Source: Hyphomicrobiales bacterium
Lineage (GTDB): Bacteria > Pseudomonadota > Alphaproteobacteria > Rhizobiales > Rhizobiaceae
Length of the DNA: 32,201 nucleotides
Assembly: GCA_900472485.1 (NCBI GenBank)
Contig: UCII01000012.1
Location: forward strand, 443,148-475,348
Direction: 5' to 3'
Position numbers and translations under genes: made by a program. Within the stretch, counting starts at the first letter, position 1, and each line of letters opens with the position of its first letter. Below the pieces are notes generated by a model, which was given only the letters and a program-made list of their open reading frames with translations, made no database searches and was not told the DNA's origin. This document shows positions 21,486 through 29,915 of the stretch, piece after piece.

Positions 21486-23753
21486 ATGAGAGACCTATCC
21501 GGCGGTCCACGCGTTCTGCTCAAGCGGCTACGCGAATTGATGGCGGAGCCGCTGGAGCCGCAGGAGCGCCTTGACCGGATCGTCCGCCAGATTGCCAGCA
21601 ACATGGTTGCCGAGGTTTGCTCGGTCTATGTGCTGCGCGCCGACGGTGTCCTTGAACTTTATGCCACCGAGGGCTTGAATAAAGAGGCCGTCCACCTTTC
21701 GCAATTGAAGATGGGGCAAGGCCTCGTCGGTACGATTGCGGCTTCCGCCCAGCCTCTCAATCTTTCGGACGCGCAATCGCATCCCGCCTATCGCTACCTG
21801 CCGGAAACCGGCGAAGAGATTTATCATTCCTTCCTGGGCGTGCCGATCCTGCGCACCGGGCGGTCGCTCGGCGTTCTCGTCGTTCAGAACAAGGCGAGCC
21901 GCAATTATCGCGAGGAAGAGCTGGAGGCGCTCGAAACGACGGCCATGGTGCTGGCCGAGATGATCGCGACCGGCGAGCTGAAGAAGATCACCAAGCCCGG
22001 CCTGGAACTCGATCTTACCCGCTCCGTCACCATCGATGGCGACAGCTACAATGAAGGCATCGGCCTCGGTTATGTCGTGCTGCACGAGCCGCGCATCGTC
22101 GTCACCAACCTGCTGAACGAGGATGCCGACAAGGAAATCGGCCGTCTCGCCGAGGCACTCGGTTCGCTGCGTATTTCGATCGACGACATGCTGTCGCGCC
22201 GCGACGTGTCCATGGAAGGTGAGCATCGCGAGGTGCTTGAGACCTATCGCATGTTCGCGCACGACCAGGGCTGGGTACGCAAGCTGGAGGAAGCTGTCCG
22301 CAACGGCCTGACCGCCGAAGCTGCCGTCGAAAAGGTGCAGAGCGACACAAAGGCGCGCATGATGCGCCTGACCGATCCCTATCTGCGCGAACGCATGCAC
22401 GATTTCGAAGATCTGGCGAACCGGCTGCTTCGGCAGCTCATCGGCCATTCGGGCCGCACCAGCGCCGAAGGCTTCCCCAACGATGCGGTCATCTTCGCGC
22501 GCGCCATGGGTGCGGCAGAGCTGCTCGATTATCCGCGCGCCAATATCCGCGGTCTTGTGCTGGAAGAGGGCGCGGTCACGAGCCATGTCGTCATCGTGGC
22601 GCGTGCCATGGGCATTCCGGTCGTTGGACAGGCGGTCGGCGTTGTCGCGCTGGCGGAAAACGGCGATCCGGTCATCATCGATGGCGATGGCGGTCATGTG
22701 CATCTGCGGCCGATGGCCGATCATCAACGCTCCTATGAGGAAAAGGTGCGGTTCCGCGCCCGTCGGCAGGAGCAGTTCCGTGCGCTGCGTTCCGTCGAGC
22801 CGGTGACCAAGGACGGGCAGCGCATTTCTCTGCTGATGAATGCCGGTCTTTTGGTCGACCTGCCGCAGCTTTCCGAATCAGGCGCCGAGGGTATCGGCCT
22901 GTTCCGCACCGAGCTGCAATTCATGATCGCTTCGACCATGCCGAAGGCGGATGAGCAGGAAGCCTTCTATCGCAATGTCATGAAGCAGGCCGGCGGGCGC
23001 GTCGTCACCTTCCGCACGCTCGACATCGGCGGCGACAAGGTCGTTCCTTATTTCCGCGCGCATGAGGAAGAAAATCCCGCGCTCGGCTGGCGCGCCATCC
23101 GCCTCTCGCTCGATCGTCCCGGCCTGTTGCGCACACAGCTGAGGGCCATGCTGAAAGCTGCAGCCGACAACGAATTGAAGATGATGGTGCCGATGGTTAC
23201 GGAAGTCTCCGAGATCAGGGCGGTGCGCGAACTCCTGCAGAAGGAAGTGCAGCACCTCTCGCGCTTCGGGCATGGCCTGCCGCGCAAGCTGCAGTTCGGC
23301 GCCATGCTTGAGGTGCCAGCGCTCTTGTGGCAGCTGGATGAGCTGATGGCGGAAGTCGATTTCGTCTCCGTGGGCTCCAACGACCTGTTCCAGTTCTCGA
23401 TGGCTGTCGATCGCGGCAATGCCCGCGTTTCGGATCGCTTCGATCCGCTCGAGCGGCCGTTCCTGCGCATCCTGCGCGATATTGTGCGCGCTGGCGAACG
23501 CAACAAGACGCCGGTGACGCTTTGCGGCGAACTGGCGGGCAAGACGATTTCGGCCATGGCCCTGCTCGGCATCGGTTTCCGCTCGGTTTCGATGTCGCCG
23601 GCCTCGATCGGGCCGGTCAAGGCAATGCTGCTTGGACTTGATCTCAAAGCTCTGTCCGAGGTCATGGAGGCCGCACTTGATGACAAGCAGCCGACGAGTT
23701 CCATGCGGGATATCCTTGTACGCTTTGCCGAGAGCCACAATATTCCGCTTTAG
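21486..23753 (+). CDS. ptsP: Phosphoenolpyruvate-protein phosphotransferase PtsP (enzyme I-Ntr)
   Basis: A 755-residue enzyme I of the nitrogen phosphotransferase system, which passes phosphate from PEP to NPr and then EIIA-Ntr to regulate nitrogen, carbon and potassium responses. An N-terminal GAF domain (about 27-165), which binds glutamine in studied relatives, precedes the EI core. The phosphorylated histidine is H367 in GAVTSHVVIVARAMG, and the catalytic cysteine is C680 in TLCGELAG. The barrel motifs GIGLFRTELQF and DFVSVGSNDLFQFSMAVDRGN are intact. GGAG lies 11 bases before the ATG. The TAG stop is part of a palindromic repeat. Confidence 0.97.
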   Translation: MRDLSGGPRVLLKRLRELMAEPLEPQERLDRIVRQIASNMVAEVCSVYVLRADGVLELYATEGLNKEAVHLSQLKMGQGLVGTIAASAQPLNLSDAQSHPAYRYLPETGEEIYHSFLGVPILRTGRSLGVLVVQNKASRNYREEELEALETTAMVLAEMIATGELKKITKPGLELDLTRSVTIDGDSYNEGIGLGYVVLHEPRIVVTNLLNEDADKEIGRLAEALGSLRISIDDMLSRRDVSMEGEHREVLETYRMFAHDQGWVRKLEEAVRNGLTAEAAVEKVQSDTKARMMRLTDPYLRERMHDFEDLANRLLRQLIGHSGRTSAEGFPNDAVIFARAMGAAELLDYPRANIRGLVLEEGAVTSHVVIVARAMGIPVVGQAVGVVALAENGDPVIIDGDGGHVHLRPMADHQRSYEEKVRFRARRQEQFRALRSVEPVTKDGQRISLLMNAGLLVDLPQLSESGAEGIGLFRTELQFMIASTMPKADEQEAFYRNVMKQAGGRVVTFRTLDIGGDKVVPYFRAHEEENPALGWRAIRLSLDRPGLLRTQLRAMLKAAADNELKMMVPMVTEVSEIRAVRELLQKEVQHLSRFGHGLPRKLQFGAMLEVPALLWQLDELMAEVDFVSVGSNDLFQFSMAVDRGNARVSDRFDPLERPFLRILRDIVRAGERNKTPVTLCGELAGKTISAMALLGIGFRSVSMSPASIGPVKAMLLGLDLKALSEVMEAALDDKQPTSSMRDILVRFAESHNIPL

Positions 23754-23801
23754 CGCGTGATCCTGAAAAACACGAAGCGGTTTGCAGGCAGTATCATGCG
23801 C
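23751..23801. repeat. Palindromic intergenic repeat behind ptsP (second family)
   Basis: GCGCGTGAT (23753-23761) pairs with ATCATGCGC (23793-23801) with one mismatch. The interior (CCTGAAAAACACGAAGCGG) resembles a dispersed rhizobial repeat that I recall as GTGATCC-GAAAA-GAAGCGG...ATCATGCGC. It differs from copies A and B above but has the same design and also begins at a TAG stop. It fills most of the ptsP-prfA gap. Confidence 0.6.
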
Positions 23802-23846
23802 ATCACAACATCAAAGCAGAGATAATAAGAAGAATTGGAGTAGAGG

Positions 23847-24926
23847 GTGCCGAAGCTCCCCGTTGAAAAAATGCGCGAATTGGAACGCCGCTTCGGCGAG
23901 ATCGAGGCGCGCATGTCCGCCGGTCCGGCCGCGGATGTCTATGTGAAGCTTGCTTCCGAATATTCCGAACTGCAGCCGGTCGTCATCAAGATCCGCGACT
24001 ATGAGCGCGCCCTTGCCGAGGCTGCTGATCTCGAAACCATGCTCTCCGACAAGTCGGTCGATCGCGAGATGCGCGATCTTGCCGAGATGGAACTGCCTGA
24101 GGTCAAGGAGCGCATCGAGACGCTGGAAAAGGACATCCAGATCGAGCTTCTGCCGAAGGATGCCGCCGACGAGAAGAGCGCGATCCTGGAAATCCGCGCC
24201 GGCACCGGCGGCTCCGAAGCGGCCCTTTTCGCTGGCGATCTCTTCCGCATGTATGAACGTTTCGCGGCCGCCAATGGCTGGAAGGTGGAGGTTCTCTCCG
24301 CCAGCGACGGCGAAGCGGGCGGCTTTAAGGAAATCATTGCCACCATCAGCGGCAAGGGCGTGTTTTCCCGGTTGAAGTTCGAATCCGGCGTCCATCGCGT
24401 ACAGCGCGTGCCGGAAACCGAAGCCAGTGGCCGTATCCACACCTCGGCGGCGACCGTCGCCGTGTTGCCGGAAGCCGAAGAAATCGATATCGAGATTCGA
24501 CCCGAGGATATCCGCATCGACACCATGCGCTCTTCGGGTGCCGGCGGCCAGCACGTCAATACGACCGACTCTGCGGTGCGTATCACGCATCTTCCCTCCG
24601 GCATCGTCGTCACGAGCTCGGAAAAGTCGCAACACCAGAACCGCGCCAAGGCCATGCAGGTGCTGCGTTCGCGCCTCTTTGACATGGAGCGTCAGCGCGC
24701 CGATAGCGAGCGTTCCGCCGACCGCAAGAGCCAGGTCGGCTCCGGCGACCGCTCCGAACGCATCCGCACCTATAATTTCCCGCAGGGGCGAGTCACCGAT
24801 CACCGCATCAACCTGACGCTCTACAAGCTCGATCGGATGATGGTGGGCGAGATCGACGAGGTGGTCGATGCGCTGCTGGCGGATTACCAGGCGAGCCAGC
24901 TCGCCCAGCTCGGCGAACAGGCATGA
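23847..24926 (+). CDS. prfA: Peptide chain release factor 1
   Basis: A 359-residue class I release factor for UAA and UAG. The stop-codon reading tripeptide PxT is P189-E-T191 (RVPETEASGRIHTS) and the peptidyl-hydrolysis motif GGQ is 233-235 (SSGAGGQHVNTTDSAVR). It starts at a GTG: GGAG lies 6 bases ahead, and the family's N-terminus (MPKLPVEKMRELERRFGEIEARM) begins there rather than at the later ATG. Its end overlaps prmC in an ATGA junction. Confidence 0.98.
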   Translation: MPKLPVEKMRELERRFGEIEARMSAGPAADVYVKLASEYSELQPVVIKIRDYERALAEAADLETMLSDKSVDREMRDLAEMELPEVKERIETLEKDIQIELLPKDAADEKSAILEIRAGTGGSEAALFAGDLFRMYERFAAANGWKVEVLSASDGEAGGFKEIIATISGKGVFSRLKFESGVHRVQRVPETEASGRIHTSAATVAVLPEAEEIDIEIRPEDIRIDTMRSSGAGGQHVNTTDSAVRITHLPSGIVVTSSEKSQHQNRAKAMQVLRSRLFDMERQRADSERSADRKSQVGSGDRSERIRTYNFPQGRVTDHRINLTLYKLDRMMVGEIDEVVDALLADYQASQLAQLGEQA

Positions 24927-25798
24927 GCGGCGGGCAGGGGCCAACCATATCCGGGCTCCTGCAGGAGGCGCGCGTGCGTTTTGCCGAGGCCGATCTCGAT
25001 GATCCCGCCACGGAAGCACGCATTCTTGTCGGCGGTCTTCTGCATCTTTCCGCAACGGGGCTCGTGACGGACGGTTCCAGGCCCGTGTCTGAGGATGATA
25101 CGGTGATGATACGCGCGGCGATCGCCCGCCGGCTCAATCACGAGCCCGTCTATCGCATTCTCGGCGCGCGGGAATTCTATGGCCTGCCGCTGCGGCTTTC
25201 GGCTGCGACGCTCGAACCGCGGCCCGATACGGAAATTCTCGTCGATACGATGCTGCCGCATATCAGGCGTCTTGAATCCCAGATCGGCAATATCCATATA
25301 CTTGACATCGGAACGGGAACCGGGGCCATTTGTCTGGCTCTGCTTCATGAATGCCCCAAAGCGACGGGTGTAGGTTCCGACATTTCCAGCGAAGCGCTGG
25401 AAACCGCTCGCGGGAATGCGGAGCGAAATGGCTTGGCGGCGCGGTTCAGAACTGCGCAGGGAAGCTGGTTTGAAGCCATCCACGAACGTTTTCATGTGAT
25501 TGTCTCAAATCCGCCCTATATTGCGTCTAGTGTCATTTCCACTCTCGCTCCAGAAGTAAAGGATTTCGATCCTCCCACGGCCCTTGATGGGGGCTTTGAC
25601 GGGCTGGATGCATACAGGGCGATCGCAAAGGATGCGGCTCGATTTCTATATCAGAATGGTATGATTGGTGTGGAGATCGGCTACGATCAGCGTGAAACGG
25701 TGACTTCGGTTTTTGAAGGAGCAGGATTTTCCCTTGTCGAGGCGGCTCGTGACTACGGCCAGAACGACCGGGTTCTTGTGTTTGAATTTCAACATTAA
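24923..25798 (+). CDS. prmC: Release factor glutamine methyltransferase
   Basis: A 291-residue SAM-dependent enzyme that methylates the glutamine of the GGQ motif of release factors; its substrate PrfA is encoded directly upstream with a 4-base overlap. SAM motif I is DIGTGTG (128-134) and the glutamine-binding NPPY is 196-199. The N-terminal helical substrate domain includes EPVYRILGAREFYGLPL. Codon use is slightly less biased towards the end than in prfA. No anomaly in length. Confidence 0.97.
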   Translation: MSGGQGPTISGLLQEARVRFAEADLDDPATEARILVGGLLHLSATGLVTDGSRPVSEDDTVMIRAAIARRLNHEPVYRILGAREFYGLPLRLSAATLEPRPDTEILVDTMLPHIRRLESQIGNIHILDIGTGTGAICLALLHECPKATGVGSDISSEALETARGNAERNGLAARFRTAQGSWFEAIHERFHVIVSNPPYIASSVISTLAPEVKDFDPPTALDGGFDGLDAYRAIAKDAARFLYQNGMIGVEIGYDQRETVTSVFEGAGFSLVEAARDYGQNDRVLVFEFQH

Positions 25799-26146
25799 CG
25801 CGACGTTTTGCAGCGGATTTGTGGGACCCTGTTGTTATCGCAAAGAAAAAGCTTGGATTTCCTGAGGAAGCAATATAGGTTGCGCTCACGCGTTGGGCGG
25901 CTGGGAATGAGCGAGACGATTCGCTTATCTTGGACAGCCTCGGGGATCCGCTCTTTGGTAAGAGTGTCAAAGGTTGAAGATAACCCAATGCGTGATCAGT
26001 TTAATCTGACGTAGTCGAGCGGCAGACCGGCGCTAAAGCGCAGTTTGCTTGCGGCACGCAGGCCCTGGTTCGGGAATGTCCGAACCGCGGCAGCAGGTGT
26101 CGTGTATGATTTTTATCCCAACGAAGAGAATTCAGGTGAAGGATCT
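25799..26146 (+). other. Intergenic region / leader of the DUF4167 gene
   Basis: About 350 bases without a supported gene; open frames here lack ribosome sites. Two hairpins are clear: GCGCT/AGCGC (26030-26034, 26037-26041) with an AA loop, and GGTTCGG/CCGAACC (26067-26073, 26080-26086) with a 6-base loop. The second ends 60 bases before the DUF4167 ATG and could be a leader structure. No convincing terminator follows prmC, and I could not find a good promoter pair. Confidence 0.4.
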
Positions 26147-26851
26147 ATGAGGCCAGGACAGCAGAACAAGCGCGGTCGGGGGCGTGGTAATAACAACAAC
26201 GGCGGCGGCGGCGGAAATAACAACAACAATTTCAACCGCAAGGGCTCGAACCCGCTGACCAGGACTTACGACAGCTCCGGTCCCGATGTGAAAATCCGCG
26301 GAACCGCACAGCACATCGCCGAGAAGTACGCGGCCTTGGCTCGCGATGCTCAAAGCTCCGGCGACCGCGTTATGGCGGAAAACTACCTGCAGCATGCCGA
26401 GCACTACAATCGGATCATTGCCAGCGCGCAGGCGCAGATGCAGGAGCGCTACCAGCGCGACGATCATCACAACTACAATGACCGCGATAATGCCGAGCGC
26501 GACATCGACGATATGGATGCGCAGGAGATCGACGATCAACCGCAGATGGCTCAGCCTCACGTTCGCCAGCAGCAGGCTGCTCCAGCCGTTGTTGCGGCGC
26601 CTGCTCGCGAGCCCGAAACCATCAACGGTACGGGTCCGCAACCGGTAATCGAAGGCATCCCGGCCGAAGTGGCGATCGAAGAGGAAACCCCGGCAGTGGC
26701 CGCAACCGAGCGTCAGCCGCGTCGCCGTAGTGCAGGCGGCAATCGCCCGCGCCGCCAGCCGCGCCGCAGCGCTGCATCGGGCGAAGGCGAAGATCAGGGC
26801 GAAGCCGCCTCGGGCGACACTCCTGCTCTGGCGGATGTTGCCTCGGAATAA
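26147..26851 (+). CDS. DUF4167 family protein, probable RNA-associated low-complexity protein
   Basis: A 234-residue protein of the DUF4167 family, found in Rhizobiales. It begins MRPGQQNKRGRGRG, then runs of Asn and Gly (15-28), an RGG-like basic, disordered start often seen in RNA-binding proteins. The conserved core (about 35-100) reads NPLTRTYDSSGPDVKIRGTAQHIAEKY and then a helical AENYLQHAEHYNRIIASAQAQ. An acidic Asp-rich stretch (about 104-137), an Ala/Pro/Gln linker and an Arg-rich segment (RQPRRRSAGGNRPRRQPRRS) complete it. The ATG at 26147 with AAGGA just ahead is preferred to the open-frame start at 26045. The RNA link is inference. A strong terminator follows. Confidence 0.88.
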   Translation: MRPGQQNKRGRGRGNNNNGGGGGNNNNNFNRKGSNPLTRTYDSSGPDVKIRGTAQHIAEKYAALARDAQSSGDRVMAENYLQHAEHYNRIIASAQAQMQERYQRDDHHNYNDRDNAERDIDDMDAQEIDDQPQMAQPHVRQQQAAPAVVAAPAREPETINGTGPQPVIEGIPAEVAIEEETPAVAATERQPRRRSAGGNRPRRQPRRSAASGEGEDQGEAASGDTPALADVASE

Positions 26852-26887
26852 GGCCCGTGCGCTTTCGGGCGCGGACGGTAGAAATTG

Positions 26888-26928
26888 AAACGGCAACGGC
26901 AGCGCGAGATGCGCTGCCGTTGCCGTTT
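26888..26928 (+). terminator. Strong intrinsic terminator after the DUF4167 gene
   Basis: An uninterrupted 18-base-pair stem (26888-26905 with 26911-26928) around a GAGAT loop. The GC-rich body ends in an A-run/T-run pair so that the transcript ends in U residues. It lies 36 bases behind the stop codon and separates the release-factor group from clpB. Confidence 0.93.
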
Positions 26929-27065
26929 TGCTAAGGGCGTATGAAAAGGACGAAGTGATCATCAGGTAGCGAGAGGGAACGAGTCGCTATCGTCGAACTG
27001 TCGAAGCCAAGGTTCAGCTGGGTGAACTGGCCAATAAGCCACGCGCCTTTTTCGCGTTTTGCACC

Positions 27066-27094
27066 CTTTAAACTCTTCAAATACCCTCCCATAT
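27066..27094 (+). promoter_or_regulatory. Probable heat-shock (RpoH, sigma-32) promoter of clpB
   Basis: CTTTAAA (27066-27072) matches the -35 consensus CTTGAAA at six of seven positions, and TCCCATAT (27087-27094) matches the -10 consensus CCCCATNT with one difference, with 14 bases between. Transcription would start near 27100 and give a leader of about 115 bases. ClpB is a classic RpoH target, so context agrees. Confidence 0.65.
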
Positions 27095-27216
27095 TCTCTC
27101 CAGTTGTCTTGCCGCAAATCTCAATGGCGGAAAGGCGGGGCCTGCCTCTAGAGGGGGCTCAATCTCAATCATCGGTCTGTGCCGGATCCGGGCAGAGCGA
27201 TTCATGGAGGTCTCAT

Positions 27217-29817
27217 ATGAATATTGAAAAATACTCCGAGCGGGTACGCGGTTTCCTGCAATCCGCCCAAACTAATGCGCTTGCACAGGGTAATCAGCAG
27301 TTCACGCCCGAGCACGTTCTCAAGGTGCTGTTGGACGACGACCAGGGTATGGCTGCCTCGTTGATCGAACGGGCCGGCGGCGATGCCAAGGCTGCCCGCA
27401 TTGCCAATGATGCCGCGCTTGCCAAGCTGCCGAAGGTTTCCGGTGGCGACGGCCAGGTCTATCTCTCACAGCCGCTCGCCAAGGTCTTCGCCACTGCCGA
27501 AGATGCCGCGAAGAAGTCGGGTGACAGTTTCGTCACCGTTGAGCGTCTTTTGCAGGCACTGGCGATCGAGCCTACGGCTTCAACCTCGGCGACGCTGAAA
27601 AATGCAGGCGTAACGCCTGTTGCCCTCAATCAGGTCATCAACGATATCCGCAAGGGGCGCACGGCTGACTCCGCCAATGCGGAGCAGGGCTTCGATTCCC
27701 TGAAGAAATATGCGCGCGACCTCACCGCCGAGGCCCGCGAAGGCAAGCTCGACCCGGTTATCGGTCGTGACGACGAAATTCGCCGCACGATCCAGGTCCT
27801 TTCCCGCCGCACGAAGAACAATCCCGTGCTGATCGGCGAGCCCGGCGTCGGCAAGACGGCGATCGTCGAAGGCCTGGCGTTACGTATTGTCAATGGCGAT
27901 GTGCCGGAATCCTTGAAGGACAAGAAGCTTATGGCGCTCGACATGGGCGCGCTGATTGCCGGTGCGAAGTTCCGCGGTGAATTTGAAGAGCGGCTGAAGG
28001 CTGTGCTCAACGAAGTGCAGTCGGAAAACGGTGAGATCATCCTGTTCATCGACGAGATGCACACGCTGGTCGGTGCCGGCAAGGCGGATGGCGCGATGGA
28101 TGCGTCCAACCTCCTGAAACCGGCCCTTGCGCGTGGCGAACTTCACTGCGTCGGCGCGACCACGCTCGATGAATATCGCAAGCATGTCGAGAAGGATCCG
28201 GCCCTTGCCCGCCGCTTCCAGCCCGTCATGGTCGACGAACCGACGGTCGAAGACACGATCTCGATCCTGCGCGGCTTGAAGGAAAAATACGAACAGCATC
28301 ACAAGGTGCGCATCGCCGATGCCGCGCTGGTGGCTGCTGCCACCCTGTCGAACCGCTACATCACCGACCGTTTCCTGCCGGACAAGGCCATTGACCTGAT
28401 GGACGAAGCTGCAGCGCGTCTGCGTATGCAGGTGGATTCGAAGCCGGAAGAGCTCGACGAACTCGATCGTCGCATCATCCAGCTGAAGATCGAGCGCGAG
28501 GCGCTGAAGAAGGAAACCGACCAGTCTTCCGCCGACCGGCTGAAGAGGTTGGAAACGGATCTTGCTTCGCTGGAAGAGGAAGCCGATGCGCTGACCGCGC
28601 GCTGGCAGGCCGAAAAGCAGAAGCTCGGTCTTGCCGCCGATCTGAAGAAGCAGCTCGACGACGCCCGCAACGAACTCGCCATCGCCCAGCGCAAGGGGGA
28701 ATTCCAGCGTGCCGGCGAGCTCGCCTATGGCGTGATCCCCAATCTTGAGAAGGAACTTCACACCGCGGAAGAGCAGGATAGTGCCCGCGATTCCATGGTG
28801 CAGGAAGTCGTCACTGCCGACAACATCGCCCAGGTGGTTTCCCGCTGGACCGGGATTCCCGTGGACAAGATGCTGGAAGGTGAGCGCGACAAGCTGCTTC
28901 GGATGGAAGACGAACTGGCGAAGTGGGTCGTCGGTCAGGGCGACGCCGTTCAGGCCGTTTCCCGTGCCGTCCGCCGCTCGCGGGCCGGCCTGCAGGATCC
29001 GAACCGGCCGATCGGCTCGTTCATCTTCCTTGGCCCGACCGGCGTCGGCAAGACGGAGTTGACGAAGGCGCTTGCCCGCTTCCTCTTCGACGATGACACC
29101 GCGATGGTGCGTATCGACATGTCCGAGTACATGGAGAAGCATTCCGTGGCTCGGTTGATCGGTGCTCCTCCGGGCTACGTCGGCTATGAGGAAGGCGGCG
29201 CGCTCACCGAAGCCGTCCGTCGCCGACCCTATCAGGTCGTGCTGTTCGACGAGATCGAGAAGGCGCATCCAGATGTCTTCAATATCCTGCTCCAGGTTCT
29301 GGATGACGGGCGTTTGACGGACGGGCAGGGCCGCACGGTCGACTTCCGCAACACGATGATTATCATGACCTCCAATCTGGGTGCCGAATATCTGACCCAG
29401 CTGAAGGATGGCGATGACAGCGATCTGGTGCGCGAGCAGGTGATGGACGTTGTCCGGTCGCATTTCCGGCCGGAATTCCTGAACCGTATCGACGAGATCA
29501 TCCTGTTCCACCGCCTGAAGCGTGATGAGATGGGCGCGATCGTCGATATCCAGCTGGAACGACTGCTGAAGCTGCTGTCGGAGCGCAAGATCACGCTCGA
29601 ACTCGATGACGATGCCCGCAACTGGCTCGCTAACAAGGGTTACGATCCGGTCTATGGCGCACGGCCACTGAAGCGGGTGATCCAGAAATACGTCCAGGAT
29701 CCGCTCGCCGAACAGATCCTTTCGGGTCAAATTCCGGATGGTTCGCTCGTCAAGGTCACCAGCGGTTCGGACCGGCTGTTGTTCCGTGCGCGCCAGGCGG
29801 TAAACGAAGCGGCCTAA
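27217..29817 (+). CDS. clpB: ATP-dependent disaggregase ClpB
   Basis: An 866-residue hexameric AAA+ chaperone that pulls proteins out of aggregates with DnaK. Order: N-terminal Clp repeat domain (about 1-145), first ATPase with Walker A GEPGVGKT (207-214) and Walker B including D279-E280 (ILFIDEMHTL), the long charged coiled-coil middle domain (about 405-525) that marks ClpB rather than ClpA or ClpC, second ATPase with GPTGVGKT (606-613), and the sensor and C-terminal domain. The pore loop GYVGYEEGG is present. GGAGG lies 6 bases before the ATG at 27217; the frame is open further up but does not resemble the family. Confidence 0.98.
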   Translation: MNIEKYSERVRGFLQSAQTNALAQGNQQFTPEHVLKVLLDDDQGMAASLIERAGGDAKAARIANDAALAKLPKVSGGDGQVYLSQPLAKVFATAEDAAKKSGDSFVTVERLLQALAIEPTASTSATLKNAGVTPVALNQVINDIRKGRTADSANAEQGFDSLKKYARDLTAEAREGKLDPVIGRDDEIRRTIQVLSRRTKNNPVLIGEPGVGKTAIVEGLALRIVNGDVPESLKDKKLMALDMGALIAGAKFRGEFEERLKAVLNEVQSENGEIILFIDEMHTLVGAGKADGAMDASNLLKPALARGELHCVGATTLDEYRKHVEKDPALARRFQPVMVDEPTVEDTISILRGLKEKYEQHHKVRIADAALVAAATLSNRYITDRFLPDKAIDLMDEAAARLRMQVDSKPEELDELDRRIIQLKIEREALKKETDQSSADRLKRLETDLASLEEEADALTARWQAEKQKLGLAADLKKQLDDARNELAIAQRKGEFQRAGELAYGVIPNLEKELHTAEEQDSARDSMVQEVVTADNIAQVVSRWTGIPVDKMLEGERDKLLRMEDELAKWVVGQGDAVQAVSRAVRRSRAGLQDPNRPIGSFIFLGPTGVGKTELTKALARFLFDDDTAMVRIDMSEYMEKHSVARLIGAPPGYVGYEEGGALTEAVRRRPYQVVLFDEIEKAHPDVFNILLQVLDDGRLTDGQGRTVDFRNTMIIMTSNLGAEYLTQLKDGDDSDLVREQVMDVVRSHFRPEFLNRIDEIILFHRLKRDEMGAIVDIQLERLLKLLSERKITLELDDDARNWLANKGYDPVYGARPLKRVIQKYVQDPLAEQILSGQIPDGSLVKVTSGSDRLLFRARQAVNEAA

Positions 29818-29841
29818 GCTGCGGCGATTGAATAAATGCGG

Positions 29842-29866
29842 ATGGCGGTCCTCGGGCCGCCATTTT
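29842..29866. terminator. Intrinsic terminator between clpB and the M23 peptidase gene
   Basis: ATGGCGG (29842-29848) pairs with CCGCCAT (29857-29863), followed by TTTT on the plus strand, 25 bases after the clpB stop. The A-rich left flank is weak, so it serves clpB mainly. Confidence 0.78.
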
Positions 29867-29915
29867 GCTATCGGCCGCAGCGCAGCCCCAGCATGAAGTG
29901 GCCGAGCGGCTGCAG

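Noticed and set aside
26067..26086. GGTTCG... stretch considered as a T-arm of a tRNA
   Set aside because: The 7-bp hairpin has a 6-base loop without the conserved T-loop sequence, and no acceptor, D or anticodon arm can be built around it.
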